Source: Gambelia wislizenii (Eukaryota; Chordata; Lepidosauria; Squamata; Crotaphytidae). Taken from it: a stretch of DNA of 64,000 nucleotides. The translations under genes were made by a program, and so were the position numbers. Below, piece after piece: positions 23,210 to 34,109 of the stretch (its first letter is position 1; every line of letters starts with the position of its first letter). The stretch lies in NCBI GenBank assembly GCA_030847615.1, contig JAUMIR010000004.1, positions 98,222,001 to 98,286,000 of the forward strand. Reading direction: 5' to 3'. The notes under the pieces were generated by a model, which was not told where the DNA came from, did not search any database, and saw nothing but the letters and a program-made list of their open reading frames with translations.

Positions 23210-24240
23210 ATTTTTTTCTTTTTTAAAGTTTTTATTTCAACTTTTAACAAGATTACATTTGTTTAATAGCATAAGGAGTAATAAAAGTGAACACAGTTAT
23301 GGAAAAAAAAAAGAAAAGAAACAGAAAAACAAAAGCCCAAAATAAGTTAACAATATAAAACTGAACTCAATTGCAAAATCTATAGGTAAATTCAATATCA
23401 TTGTGTCCAAATATACTGTTTGTATGTCTATTCTCCAGCTATGAATAGTTAAAATGGGTTAGTCCAAAAGCTTAAATGCTGCTCTGGAGGTTTAAATAAC
23501 ATGGCTTAAAATTTTGTATATAATAAATGGATACCAAATAGATACAAACTTGTGTCCATCTATTTCAGTCTTTCTCAACCTTTTTAACCTGGTGAAACCC
23601 TTGAAACAATTTTCAGGTCTCAGGGAACCCCTGCCTAAAAATTATTTTATCTACAGCTCAAAAAATGTTTTCTCCCAATCTCAATATCTCACAGAACCTA
23701 TAGCAACTTCTTGTGGAACCCTAGGGCTCCAGGTAAACCTGGTTGAGAAACCCTGATCTATTTGATGCTCTTACACATTAGTTTTTCCACAAGAGCAATG
23801 GCCCATACTCTTTTAATCCAAGAGGAAAAAAGAGATCTCAGTTGTGAGTTTCCAATGCTTAGCAATTTCTGAACATGCTGCTGTCAAGAGAACTGAAATC
23901 AAGTCTTTAATGTTTAAGGGATGAATTAGGTCCTTTGAAAATGGAGAGGAGAAAAAGAGCTCCAAAACAATGTACTTTTTTGGTACAGCATATCTGACAA
24001 GAATTTTAAAACATAATTCCAAAATGTTTTAACCCTGTTGATTGTAACCACATATGAATCTTAGTTCCCTTATTGTTACAACCCCTCCAGCATAGGGGGG
24101 GCGGGGAGGCACCTGAGAGGATCATTTTAGAATGTTTCCTTGGGGTAAAGTACCAATTATGCAACAGTTTATAAAAATGTTCTCTAATTGATGCTGATAT
24201 AGATTTAAATGATGACAAAATCCTCAGTCTTTTCCGTTGC
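23210..24240 (-). mobile_element. L1-type LINE 3' region
   Basis: Starts with an antisense A-rich end (poly-T near 23213-23225). It shares phrases with the stretch at 48050-48790 ('ggtaaagtaccaattatgcaacag' beside 'gaggtaccatttgtgcatgg'). It lies in line with L1 ORF2 (26400-27040) and L1 ORF1 (32430-33300) remnants on the same strand, so it may be the tail of one broken L1. Interrupted by the hAT MITE at 23566-23755. Confidence 0.45.
23566..23755. mobile_element. 190-bp hAT MITE with perfect 8-bp TSD
   Basis: Ends cagtctttctcaacc and ggttgagaaaccctg are inverted repeats; atctattt is duplicated exactly on both sides (23558-23565, 23756-23763). Same family as 54040-54228. Confidence 0.9.
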
Positions 24241-24244
24241 ATTT

Positions 24245-26065
24245 CAGAAATAATAATAATAATAAATAATAAGTAATAATAAAATTTATTTATATCCCAC
24301 CCTTCTACAAAGCGCAATCGGGCCAATTTACAACATTTAAAAATATACATTTAAGACCTTCCGTCCCACCCTCCCTTAAAATACAACTAAATAATCAAAA
24401 AAATTAACACATACTTAATACTAAAAATATGAATAAACAATAAACAGTGGCTGTTTTGGGATCAGGCTAAATTAGATTTTTCTTTCTGATGGCCCGGTAT
24501 CTATTCAGGGAAGGCCCACCAGAAGAGATTCATCTTAAGAGCTTTTTAAAAGCTATTTAGGGTGGTAATATGACGGATCTCATCTGGCAGGCCATTCTAT
24601 AATCTGGGAGCAGTAGCTGAAAATGTCCTCTGAGAGGTTGAAGTGAGCCTAGTTTTTAAAGGTTGTAACAAATTCCTCCCAGAGGACCGGAGTGCACGGG
24701 GAGGATTATATGGAAGGAGGCGGTCCTGAAGATAGGTTGGCCCCAAGCCATTTAGGGCTTTAAAGGTAATAACCAACACCTTGTACTATGCCCAGAAACC
24801 AATGGACAGCCAGTGAAGTGATCTTCATTGATGTTATATGGTCTCTTCTAGATGTATTCAAGACCAATCTGGCTGCCATTTTCTGTACTAGTTGAAGTAT
24901 CTGGACCAAGCGCAAGGGTAGCCCCATGTAGACTGCATTACAGAAATCAAGATGGGAGGTTACCAGGGCATGTACCATGGTCTCAAGGTCACCGACTTCC
25001 AGGAAAGGGCGCAGCTGGCGGATCAGCCAAAGCTGATAACAGGCACTCCTGATCGTCGCATTTACCTGATTTGTCATCTGGAGCAACAAGTCCAAGAGTA
25101 CCCCCAGACTGCGAACACAGTCCTTTGGAGGAGAGTGTGACCCCATCCAGGACTGGAGGTTGTATCCTAATACCTGGGTTCAAGGCTACTACCGTAAGAA
25201 CCTCCGTTTTGTCTGGATTCAACTTCAATTTGTTTTCCCTCATCCAGTTCATTGCTACCCTAAGACAATCACTGAGAGAAGAAATACCATCTGAAGTCAG
25301 AGCCGAAGACAGAGACATGAAGAAATATATCTGGGTGTCATCAGAGTACTAATAACATTCCGCCCCATGCCTCCGGATGAGCTCTCCCAGAGGCTTCATA
25401 TATATGTTGAATAGCATCGAGGACAGGATGCATCTTATGGGACACCACAATTAAGCTCTTTCCTTGCAGATCAACTGTCCCTGAGCTCTGGAATCTACAC
25501 GAGAGGAAGGAGCGGAGCAACGCAGTGCCTCCAATTCCTAACCTTCTCAGGTGATCCAAGAGGATGTCATGATCTATTGTGTCAAAAGCCGTTAAGAGAC
25601 CCAGTAGCACCAACAGGGTCACACTACCCCTGTCGATGCTCAGCTGAAGGTCATCAGCTAAGGCAACCATGGCAGTCTCAACTCCAAATCCCATCCTAAA
25701 GCCAGTTTGAAACGGATCTAGACAATTGGTTTCTTCCAAGACAGCTTGGAGTTGAAGAGCAACTGCTCTCTCGATCACCTTGCTCAAAAAAGGTAATATG
25801 GAGACTGGCCTGTAGTTCTTCATATCCAGAGGGTCAAGGGAAGGTCTTTTTAGGAGTGGTCTAACCGCCACTTCCTTCAACCAAGATGGAACATGACCTT
25901 CCCTAAGGATGCATTGCTGATGTCCATAAGGAACATCCTCAAAGCATCACCCCCCTGGATGGCCAGCCATGAAAAGCAAGGGTCAAGAGGGCAGGTAGTC
26001 TTCCTCACTCTACCAAGGAGCTTGTCCATGTCATCAGTACTTACAGATTGAAACTGATCCAGTAT
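24245..26065 (-). pseudogene. L2-clade LINE, 5'-truncated, RT and C-terminal remnant
   Basis: Minus-strand order from 26060 downward: DMDKLLGRVRKTTCPLDPC (pre-RT region), LKEVAVRPLLKRPSLDP, KNYRPVSILPFLSKVIERAV, LDPFQTGFRMGFGVETAMVAL, TAFDTIDHDILLDHLRRLG (RT core), MRENKLKLNPDKTEVL, SLGVLLDLLLQMTNQVNA, RQLRPFLEVGDLETMVHALV, ALNGLGPTYLQDRLLPY, SQRTFSATAPRL. This is the L2 ORF2 block order. The stretch that should carry the catalytic YADD (near 25350-25320) is degraded. The 3'UTR ends in an AT-rich repeat (24245-24300). Frameshifts and stops make it dead. Confidence 0.85.
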
Positions 26066-26126
26066 AATAATGTGGGTATTTCATGTGGGTAGGATTATTA
26101 ACCCTAACTACATGGTATATGACAGC

Positions 26127-26205
26127 TCTGTTTTGTTATGTGCCTTCAAGTGGTTTCTGACTTATGGCGACCCTATCATGTGGTTTTCTTGGCACAAAAG
26201 AAATG
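26127..26205 (-). mobile_element. tRNA-derived SINE 3' fragment
   Basis: Antisense of the family 3' end: 'tgtgccttcaagtggtttctgacttatggcgaccct'. The following 'ttttcttggcacaaaagaaatggg' is tandemly duplicated at 26186-26231. Confidence 0.7.
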
Positions 26206-26399
26206 GGATTTTCTTGGCACAAAAGAAATGGGCAAATAGGAGAGGGTTGGTAAGTCTGTTCAGCTTGGCAGTAGTTACAACTGAATAAAGTATCATTTTG
26301 CTATACTCCATCACTATACTTTTGCAATTCTACCCAGAGATGAGGCATCTTGCCTGATGATATAAAGTAATTGTCACAACTGAAGTGCGTCATAATAAA

Positions 26400-27040
26400 T
26401 TTTTAAATTAAGTATTGCCAGCCTGCCTGAATTTACCAGGTGATATTGTGCTTTTTTTGAAAAACGGTTTCTTTTTCCACATGTAATATATTTATCAATT
26501 AGTTTTTGAATTACAGAGAATTCAAAAGAGCTCAAATGTAAGGGTATATTTTGAAATAGGCACAATCATTTTGGAAGTATTTGCATTTTCACTGCTCTAG
26601 TCTTTCCCAATATTGATCATTCCAAGACTGACCATTTATTCAACTTTTGCTTCAACTGGCGAATAACTTGTAAATAATTTCTCCTAATTAGCTGGCTCCC
26701 ATCTTTTGTTAGGATGATGCCCAAATACTTAGAGCCAGAATAATTAATTTCTACTCCTGTTCACTGCTGAAGTAAATTTTGATCAGATTTAGAAATATTA
26801 ATACAGAATAATTTAGATTTTCTAAAGGTTTGCTATAAAACCAGACAATGTTTGAAACTGGGTTAGGATTGATTGTAGCATAGGTATAGAACATTTCATA
26901 TTTGCTAGAAATAAAAGAGCATAATCTGCAAATAAATTAAGAACATTTTTATTTTGTTTTTACTGTTACTCCTGTTATCTGCTTGTCAGATCTAAAAAAG
27001 TTTGCTAATGGCTCAATAGCCAGTGCAAACAACATAATAC
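26400..27040 (-). pseudogene. L1-type ORF2 reverse transcriptase remnant
   Basis: Minus strand from 27035: LFALAIEPLANFFRSDKQITGV, then NLFADYALLFLANMKCSIP (the F/Y-A-D-D box with its second Asp changed to Tyr), then LQSILTQFQTLSGFIAN. This order is the L1 RT core. A stop splits the two blocks. Remaining sequence to 26400 is too decayed to read. Confidence 0.7.
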
Positions 27041-27452
27041 TTTTTTACTTTATTTTACTTCAACTGGAGCCGCCTCTACAGTTAGTAGTGGTAGACAGAG
27101 GTGAAAAGATCCCCAAAGTTAACCCTCCACTCGCAGGCATCTTTTTGAGCTAGTAATTCCTCCAAATATTAAAGGAGATTTTGGCATCATGGGTGGGACT
27201 CTAATGTACCCCCCCCCACCTGATAGGGTAACAGTCTTGCAAAACAAAACCAAAAAAAAAAGGTATAATCACAACATAAGGAAACATAACAAGAACAAAA
27301 CCCTTAATCGGAGCTGGGGGAAGTGCACCCCTGTGCCTGATCTTAAATAATCAGCATCTGAGTGGCCAGTAAGTTGGAAACTGAAGATGCTAACCATGAT
27401 GCACCTACTGCCCTGCCACTGAATTATGACTTAATATCATTGAGAGGTAATA

Positions 27453-27683
27453 CAGTTGTCCCTTCATATTTGCTGGGGTTTGGTTCCAGGACCGCCCGTG
27501 GATACCAAAATCTGTGAATACTCAAATCCCATTATATGCAAGGGCATAGCAAAATGGTGTCCCTTATATAAGATGCCAAAATCAAGCTTTGTTTTTTGGA
27601 TTATGATTTTTTTAAAGAATATTTTCAAGCCATGAATACTTAAATCCATGGATACCAAATCCGTGGATATGGAGGGAGAACTG
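27453..27683. mobile_element. TA-flanked Tigger-like MITE, 231 bp
   Basis: Starts cagttgtcccttcatatt and ends with the diverged inverse; TA on both sides. The interior 'tggttccaggaccgcc', 'ggataccaaaatctgtg', 'aaatggtgtcccttatataa' is shared with 38018-38247 and 39084-39311. Confidence 0.85.
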
Positions 27684-28475
27684 TATAAGCATAGGGAATC
27701 AGAATAATGCCAGTATGAAGAATTTTGACATGAATTATCTCACTGTGGATCTTGAGACATTATTATGCTAGTGAAAGTATTCAGAGAAGTTACTGGGATT
27801 GAATGAAAAAAGAGAAAAGGGGAGAGGAGAAAGAATGGAGGAAGAATAAAATGGTGTAGGAAAGTGATGATTAAGGAACGAAGTGACTGCCAAGTGACAA
27901 ATGGCGATCATGCCCGCTTTCAGTGACAGCAAGCACTTTTAAATTTTTTATGCAATAACCTATGGAGACACTCTTTATTTAGATCAGTGATTCCCAAAGT
28001 AGGCACTACCGCCCCCTGGTGGGCACTGCAGCGATCCAGGGTGGTGGTGATGGCCACAGGTGCATTTGGGGGCGATGAATAACTGTAAGGGGGCGGTGAA
28101 AGCATAAAAGAAAGAAGAGAAGATTTAGAAAAATTGATTTATGCATTCCACTCATACGCTTAATTTTTCTTTGAACAGCGTACTGGATGTTGGCTTGGTT
28201 CCCGCATACTCCCTCACTTGCATTGAGGTATGTGCAATCGCACACTGCTACTGTTCATGTGGTGCCACTGAACTGCTGTTCCAAAACACATGAGCACTAC
28301 AAGCATTGCTGCGGGTAACTGCCACTCATGCGATTCCTCAATCGCAAGGCCAAAGCCTGGAACAGCAGCGGCAGTACTGGCTACTGGCAGTACTACCAGC
28401 AGATTTTGGAGCACACTATGAATCAGGAGATTTCCCATAATTATTACGGGAAAATTACAGAGTAATATAACTCTG

Positions 28476-28815
28476 AGGACTTTTTAGGATGGAGAAATAC
28501 ACCGCAAGAAGGGTCGTCCCTCTTGCGACGCTGCTGCGTGGCAGGGGGGCGTTTCATATGACGCCGTCCCTCTGCCGATTCTGTTCTGGTACATATCGCA
28601 GCTCCAGCGTCATATTTGGCCGTTTCTTAATCACGGTCACTTAATCACTTTCGTGATTAAGAAATGGCCAAATATGATGTTGGAGCTGCGATCTGTACCA
28701 GAACAGAATCGGCAGGGGGACGGCGTCATACGAAACACCCCCTCCCCCGTCACGCAGCAGCGTCGCAAGAGGGACAACCTTTCTTGCGGTGTATTTCTCC
28801 GTCCGAAAAAGTCCT
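28476..28815. repeat. 340-bp foldback (long inverted repeat)
   Basis: Two arms of about 160 bp (28476-28635 and 28652-28815) are near-perfect reverse complements around a 16-bp loop. Outer ends are aggactttttaggatgg and ccgtccgaaaaagtcct. Arms differ mostly by transitions at CpG sites and one small indel near 28543/28742. No flanking duplication is obvious. Confidence 0.93.
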
Positions 28816-29058
28816 AAGTTAGATTGTTGTGATATTGTGACAAGTTAAAGTTAACTAACAAATAGTGCAACTATAATTGGTGAGTATTATTTATTTATTT
28901 TGTAATAATTATATGCACTTTGTAGTTAATAATATCATGTTTATTTATTTCATTAGTATTTATTTTAGTTTGTTTTTTACAAAAATATTTCAAAAAATTA
29001 CAAAAAAATATTAATTAAAAATACTTCCATAAACATTTTATTTTTTCTACTGATAATA

Positions 29059-29679
29059 ATGGCTCAACCAAAGAAAAAATGTAGACAATATAATATTGAA
29101 TATTTGAAATATGGCTTTATTGAGTCGCCTGTAAACAATACATTACCAATGTGCCTGATTTGCCAGAAAGTTTTATCAAACGAAGCTATGAAGCCTTCCA
29201 GACTACAAGACTATTTGACTAAAATTCATGGTGATAAAAAAGATAAGGATTTATCTTATTTTCAAACACTAAAAGAAAAATTTATCAAACAACCGACACT
29301 GGCAAAACTCTTTTCAACCGCAACCACACAAGATGGCGATAGCTTGCTTGCTTCTTACAATATTTCATTAATGATTGCCAAATTGGGAAAACCTCATACT
29401 ATTGGTGAACAACTAATTATACCGGCTATAAGTGCAGTAATATGTTCTGTGCTACACAAGCCAGCATCTGGTATTATCAAGAAAATTTCGTTGAGCAATA
29501 ATACAGTGCAAAGAAGAATTGATGAAATGGCTCAAGGTGTTGAAGATTCATTGTGTGGCTATTTAAAAACATCTCGGTTTTCTATTCAACTTGATGAGTC
29601 AACTTTGTTAGGAAATGAAGCTTCACTTTTAGCATACGTGCAGTTCACAAAGGAAGACCAAATTTGCCAAGAATTATTA
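29059..29679 (+). pseudogene. hAT transposase, N-terminal part
   Basis: Starts MAQPKKKCRQYNIEYLKYGF. The BED-type zinc finger MCLICQKVLSNEAMKPSRLQ ... KIH spans residues about 30-57, with one expected His of the H-x(3-5)-H pair apparently lost. A ZBED5/SCAND3-like region with KKISLSNNTVQRRIDEMAQG and SIQLDESTLLGNEASLLAYV follows; the D of QLDEST fits the first catalytic residue. Translation is open for 207 codons up to the TA-flanked insertion at 29680. Confidence 0.85.
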
Positions 29680-30640
29680 CAGTTGCCCCTCCACATTCAC
29701 GAACTCAGCATTCGCGGTTTTAACTATTCGCGGTTTTGGGAGGGCCCCCCCGGGGCCCCCCAAAACCATGAAAAGGGGCCTCCGGAGGCCCCTTGAAAGC
29801 CCTGGGAAGGAGCGGGGAGGGCCAGGGAGGCGTTCACGGGGCCTTTGGAGACCCTCCAGAGGCCCCGTGAAGGCCTGGGGCGGGTGGGGGGAGGCCGCGG
29901 AGGCCTTCATGGAGCCTTCGAAGGCTCCGTGAGGGCCTGGGGAGGGTGGGGGGAGGATGGGGGGAGGCCTTCACGGAGCTTTGGAAGGCTCCGTGAAGGC
30001 CTGGGGAGGGTGGGGGGAGTCCGCGGGGGCCTTCACGGAGCCTTCGAAGGCTCCGTGAAGGCCCCGGGGAGGGAGGGGGAGGATGGGGGGAGGCCTTCAC
30101 GGAGCCTTGGAAGGCTCCGTGAAGGCCTGGGGAGGGTGGGGGGAGGCCGCGGGGGCCTTCACGGAGCCTAAGGCCCTGGGGAGGGAGGGGGAGGATGGGG
30201 GAGGCCTTCATGGAGCCTTGGAAGGCTCCGTGAAGGCCTGGGGAGGGTGGGGGGAGTCCGCGAGGGCCTTCACAAAGCCTTTGAAGGCTCCGTGAAGGCC
30301 CCAGGGAGGGAGGGGGGAGGATGGGGGGAGGCCTTCATGGAGCCTTGGAATGCTCCGTGAAGGCCTGGGGAGAGTGGGGGGAGTCCGCGGGGGCCTTCAC
30401 GGAGCCTTCGAAGGCTCCGGGGAGGGAGGGGGGAGGATGGGGGAGGCCTTCACGGAGCCCTGGAAGGCTCCGTGAAGGCCCCGGGGAGGGAGGGGGGAGG
30501 GTTGCAGAGGCCTTCACGGAGCCTTGGAAGGCTCTGTGAAGGCCTGGGGAGGGTGGGGGGAGGGCAATCAATATTTGCGGTTTTTTGACATTCGCGGGGG
30601 TCCGTGGAACCTAACCCCCGCGAATGTCAAGGGACAACTG
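29680..30640. mobile_element. 961-bp TA-flanked Tigger/mariner-like element inside the hAT transposase
   Basis: Ends cagttgcccctccacattc and (inverse) cagttgtcccttgacattc, each followed by a 'cgcgg'-type block; TA on both sides (29678-29679, 30641-30642). The interior is a GC-rich palindromic minisatellite and encodes no transposase. Shares its termini with the 257-bp element at 56279-56535. Long ORFs across it on both strands are by-products of the repeat. Confidence 0.88.
29820..30570. repeat. Palindromic G-rich minisatellite, about 12 units
   Basis: About a dozen copies of a unit near 62 bp. Each has a dyad core (ggccttcacggagccttc and its reverse complement; the copy at 30028-30063 is a perfect 36-bp palindrome) followed by a G-rich spacer. 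Two spacer types alternate: 'cctggggagggtggggggag' plus 'tccgcggg/gccgcgg' and 'ccccggggagggaggggg' plus 'aggatggggg', giving a dimer of about 125 bp. Copies at 30155 and 30393 have shortened cores. Confidence 0.9.
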
Positions 30641-30642
30641 TA

Positions 30643-31794
30643 TTTGCTAAATATTTGTAAACTGATAGTAAAGGAGAATCAATATTTCATGTATTGGATG
30701 AGTTTTTTAAAAGAAAAAGAAATACCTCTGAGTAATATCTTATCAGTAGCCACAGATGGTGCTCCAGCGATGGTAGGGCGCTACAGGGGTTTTCTTGCAT
30801 ATTTAAAAAAGGAGGTGCCGAATGCATTTACAGTACACTGTATCATCCATCATCAACATCTAGTTGCCAAAAATGTAAGTGCATACCTACATAATTCATT
30901 AAAATATGTAATTAAAGCTATCAACACAATGAGAAGCAAATCATTGAATGAGAGATTATTTAAACAGCTTTGTACTGAAAACGATGAAGAATTTAATCGT
31001 TTGCTGCTTCATACAGATGTTCGTTGGTTGTCAAAGGGTGCCTGTTTAGATAGGTTTTATAAGCTGTTTAACTCAGTGCTGGAGTTCTTGAAAGATAAAA
31101 ATGATGCTTTACGATCCAATTTAATTCAATCCAAAAGTGACATTGCTTACTTGACCGACTTGTTTCAAAAATTTAATGAAAGCAATTTTCAGCTTCAAGG
31201 TGATGAACTGAATTTAATAAAAACAAAATCTGTTATTTCTGCATTTGTGACAAAACATCTTCTGTACAAACGAAATTTTGAACGAGGGGAATTCAGCCAG
31301 TTCCCAAATGTATCAGGAGCAGGAAAAAAAAGATGAAGAGATACTTTCTTATGGTGAGCACTTGGATGCTCTCCATTCAGATTTTAATCAACAATTTGAT
31401 GATATTTTGAAAATGAACATACCTGATTGGATTTTGGATCCTTTTTCAAGTGCAAACACAGAAGAATCTCCACAGTTACAAGAAGAACTAATGGAAGTAA
31501 CTACAAATGATGAATTGAAATTTAAATTCAAAAGCGGCTACCAACAATTCTGGCTGCAAAAGGAGATCCCTACGGCTTATCCTGAAATATGGGCTGTAAT
31601 TCAAAAGTTCTTAATTGCATTTCCTTCATCATATTTAGTGAAACATGGATTCAGTGCAGTAACCAATTTATTAACAAAAAGAAAGAAACTGATTGTAAAT
31701 AATGAATCGCGGTGATTTAAGATTACTGCTGACAAAAATAGAGCTGAGGATTACTAAATTGGTAGCAGCATACCAGGTTCATCCTTCTCATTAA
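30643..31794 (+). pseudogene. hAT transposase, catalytic and C-terminal part
   Basis: After the insert the frame meets an in-frame TAA (about 30658-30660) and a frameshift near 30712. It then reads SNILSVATDGAPAMVGRYRG (the hAT 'C.DGA..M.G' block with the second Asp), TVHCIIHHQHLVAKNV (the C..H..L box), LLHTDVRWLSKGACLDRFYK (the RW block) and, after another shift near 31330, LDPFSS and QQFWLQKEIPTAYPEIWAVI ('FW......YP.L') with FSAVTNLLTKRK, the C-terminal dimerisation region. A last shift near 31715 precedes the final stop at 31792-31794. At least four lesions show the gene is dead; the pieces are given only as found. Confidence 0.85.
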
Positions 31795-32060
31795 GATGAT
31801 TTCGAATGTTTTAACTTTTTTTTGTATTACCTTTCTATTCTGAGTTCAATAAATAGTTTCATAATTTCAAACTTCAATGTTTCTAATTTACACCTTTCTT
31901 TACTATATTTTACGAAAAAGGTAGAAACATTAATACATATATCCTTCTGTTTAATTGCTATTAAATTTTTTAAAAAAATAATATCCAGGGGGCACTGAGT
32001 AACATTTTTTCTGGAAAGGGGGCGGTAGGCCAAATAAGTTTGGGAACCACTGATTTAGAC

Positions 32061-32425
32061 TGCAGATAGAGATATGAAGGCCCAGGGGAAAAAACAGAAA
32101 AATTCAGGAAAAAAAGATTTTCCCTTTTTTTCCCCTGAAGTTTTTTTTTCCCCAGAAAATTGAAAAAAGGAAGAAAATCGATTATGGGATTTTTTTATTT
32201 TAGCATGAGGCATAAAATCTTTAAAAATAATTTTTTTAATATACCAATTGTGATAATATTATGCCAGATCAAATTGTACATAGTCATATTTATTGTTCCT
32301 AAAGTAACAACAGAGTTACTTTCAATCTGTAAAAAGTGCTAATTTCTGAAAAAAACTGGGAAAAAACAGGATTTTTTTCCATGGCTTCAAAATTTCCAGA
32401 AATTTTAACATCTCTAGTCAAAGAT
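32061..32425. other. Low-complexity stretch
   Basis: Runs of A, T and 'gaaaaaa'-type sequence. No gene or element recognised. Confidence 0.5.
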
Positions 32426-32429
32426 TCCC

Positions 32430-33300
32430 AGTTTTTCTTTCCTTTCTGACATCAGTATTCTAACAACTGGTATTAGAGTAGTTTGATGATTCAGTGAGTG
32501 AAATGTCCAAAATCTCTAGCAAATTTCTGCCTCCTGCAGTGTTTTGACAGCATAAGACTTATCACGGGCATTGAATATTAATTTCAGTGGGAATTAATCT
32601 GTAACATATGTTTTCTGCTCTTAAGATATCCATGATTTCCTTAAATGTCTTTGGGTGTTGCAAGGTCTCTGAGGCAATGTCATGGGGATGATGACTTTAG
32701 TGTTATTACATTGTAGATTGGGGTTTTTAGTGAAGGCTTGAAAGATCTACGTTTCCTTAGGAAATCTTAGAAATTTGATAATAATGGCTCTTGCCCAGTT
32801 CCCTTTTCTTGATGGTGATCTTGTAGAAATTGAGCAATGAGTATATTCAATGTCACCTAACAGGATTAGAACCTCTGTGCAGACTTGTAACAGTCATTTT
32901 GTTAGAAAAGAAAGTATTTCATGTTGTTCTGTGGATTCCATGACCTCCTCAGGCATAAATTACATCTGTGACTGTGATTTTCAAGCTCTGTGAGCTTATC
33001 TTGTAAAGCTGCAGTCATTTTCTCAATTCCAGATTTTTAAAAAAATTATTTTCAATGCTTTGCTGAAGGGCCATATTAGTAGAGTCTGTGATACTGTCAA
33101 TCTTGGCTGTCAAAGCTGAGATATCTCTGTGCATGGGATTTAATTTCATTTTTCATAACTGTGAGTGACTCTGGTGGTGGATTGCTTGACATTAGCGGTC
33201 TTCATTAGTCTTTACCAGAGAAGATTTATTTTTAGCCATATTCATTCTCTTATTGCTGCTGTGTGCCATCTTGTACTCACTTGGCTCATTGTCCCCACAG
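32430..33300 (-). pseudogene. L1-type ORF1 remnant
   Basis: Minus strand from 33240: MAKNKSSLVKTNEDR, a coiled-coil-like stretch (ISALTAKIDSITDSTNMAL), KLTELENHSHRCNL (the 'ELENRSRR.NL' start of the L1 ORF1 RRM), ARAIIIKFLRFPKET (RRM strand), and IFNARDKSYAVKTLQEAE (C-terminal domain). Several stops. It is the expected upstream partner of the L1 ORF2 remnant at 26.4-27.0 kb, from which the hAT element and other insertions now separate it. Confidence 0.65.
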
Positions 33301-34105
33301 CAGCTGTCAGTCCGTTCGTGATTTTTCAAGGAAAAAACTTTGACACACCATCTTCTTGGAGGTGCTCTTCTGTCCTTTTCATTCCCAGTTAAAATATCCA
33401 CTTTGTAAAAGGAATATTTTTTTGGTAAATTGTTGCTTATATATTGATTAATTTTGGCGGTAAGCGGAGCTTCAGGTTTATGCAATCATTCTCAGTGGCA
33501 GCTAGTCACACCCAACTCCACAGTTTTTCATATATACCACACCTGTCCAGAGATCACTGGAGCTGAATGGCCACACTGGGACCCCAAACAGGCATTTTTA
33601 AAAAGAAAAACAGCATATGCAATAGCTCTTCTTAACATATACTATACTAATTAAAATTGCAAGTAAAAGTTGCATGTTTGAATATTTCCCTTATAAAACA
33701 GAATGGTATTAGCCAGGGCTGACCCTAGCATTAGTCAGATTTAAGTGGCTGCCTCAGTCATTAGTTTTAGACCAGAACCTTAGGGAAAAGAAAACAAGGC
33801 ACTCATACCCATAATAGATGTGTGGAAGAGAGAATTTCAGTACCTGCTGAAAGTACCTTTTTCACATAACTGTAAAATTAGATGTTTGGGTGTCATAAAA
33901 AAGCAGCACATTGTTATTTACTTTGTTCTTGGTGTATTTTTTATTGCCAGGGATGCGGAGACCTATTTATTGGATGTTCTGTTTTGTGTCCCAAAATAAC
34001 TGGGCTAGCTTTTAATATTATGCACCTCAGCTTAGGTGGGAGGTGGGTGCCATTTGCTGCTCTGCCTCTGGTGGCAAAATGTCTTGGTCTGGCCTTGGTT
34101 TAAGC
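33301..34105. other. RAB3B intron 1 stretch, unassigned
   Basis: No coding signal or clear repeat seen. Confidence 0.4.
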
Positions 34106-34109
34106 ATAA

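Larger units (their letters stand above)
27985..32052 (+). mobile_element. hAT element with transposase remnant and two nested insertions
   Basis: Left terminus cagtgattcccaaagtaggc and right terminus (minus-strand) cagtggttcccaaacttatt are inverted repeats, each followed by a 'ccgccccc' block. The 8-bp duplications are atttagat (27977-27984) and atttagac (32053-32060). The element is 4068 bp. It contains a 340-bp foldback (28476-28815), a broken ZBED5-like hAT transposase (29059-31794) and a 961-bp TA-flanked element (29680-30640). A plus-strand AATAAA at about 31848 follows the transposase. Removing the insert leaves about 3.1 kb, or about 2.8 kb if the foldback is also an insertion, typical of autonomous hAT-Charlie elements. 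Confidence 0.93.

Noticed and set aside
24597..25880. Host gene with reverse-transcriptase-like domain
   Set aside because: Frameshifted and stop-riddled L2 LINE with its own 3' tail.
29830..30570. CRISPR-like array (regular repeats of about 62 bp)
   Set aside because: Vertebrate nuclear context, spacers are themselves repeated in two types, and cores are long palindromes; it is a minisatellite.
29677..30571. Long overlapping ORFs on both strands (Gly/Pro/Arg-rich) across the G-rich array
   Set aside because: They follow the tandem repeat period in every frame and lie inside a non-coding transposon; repeat by-products, not genes.
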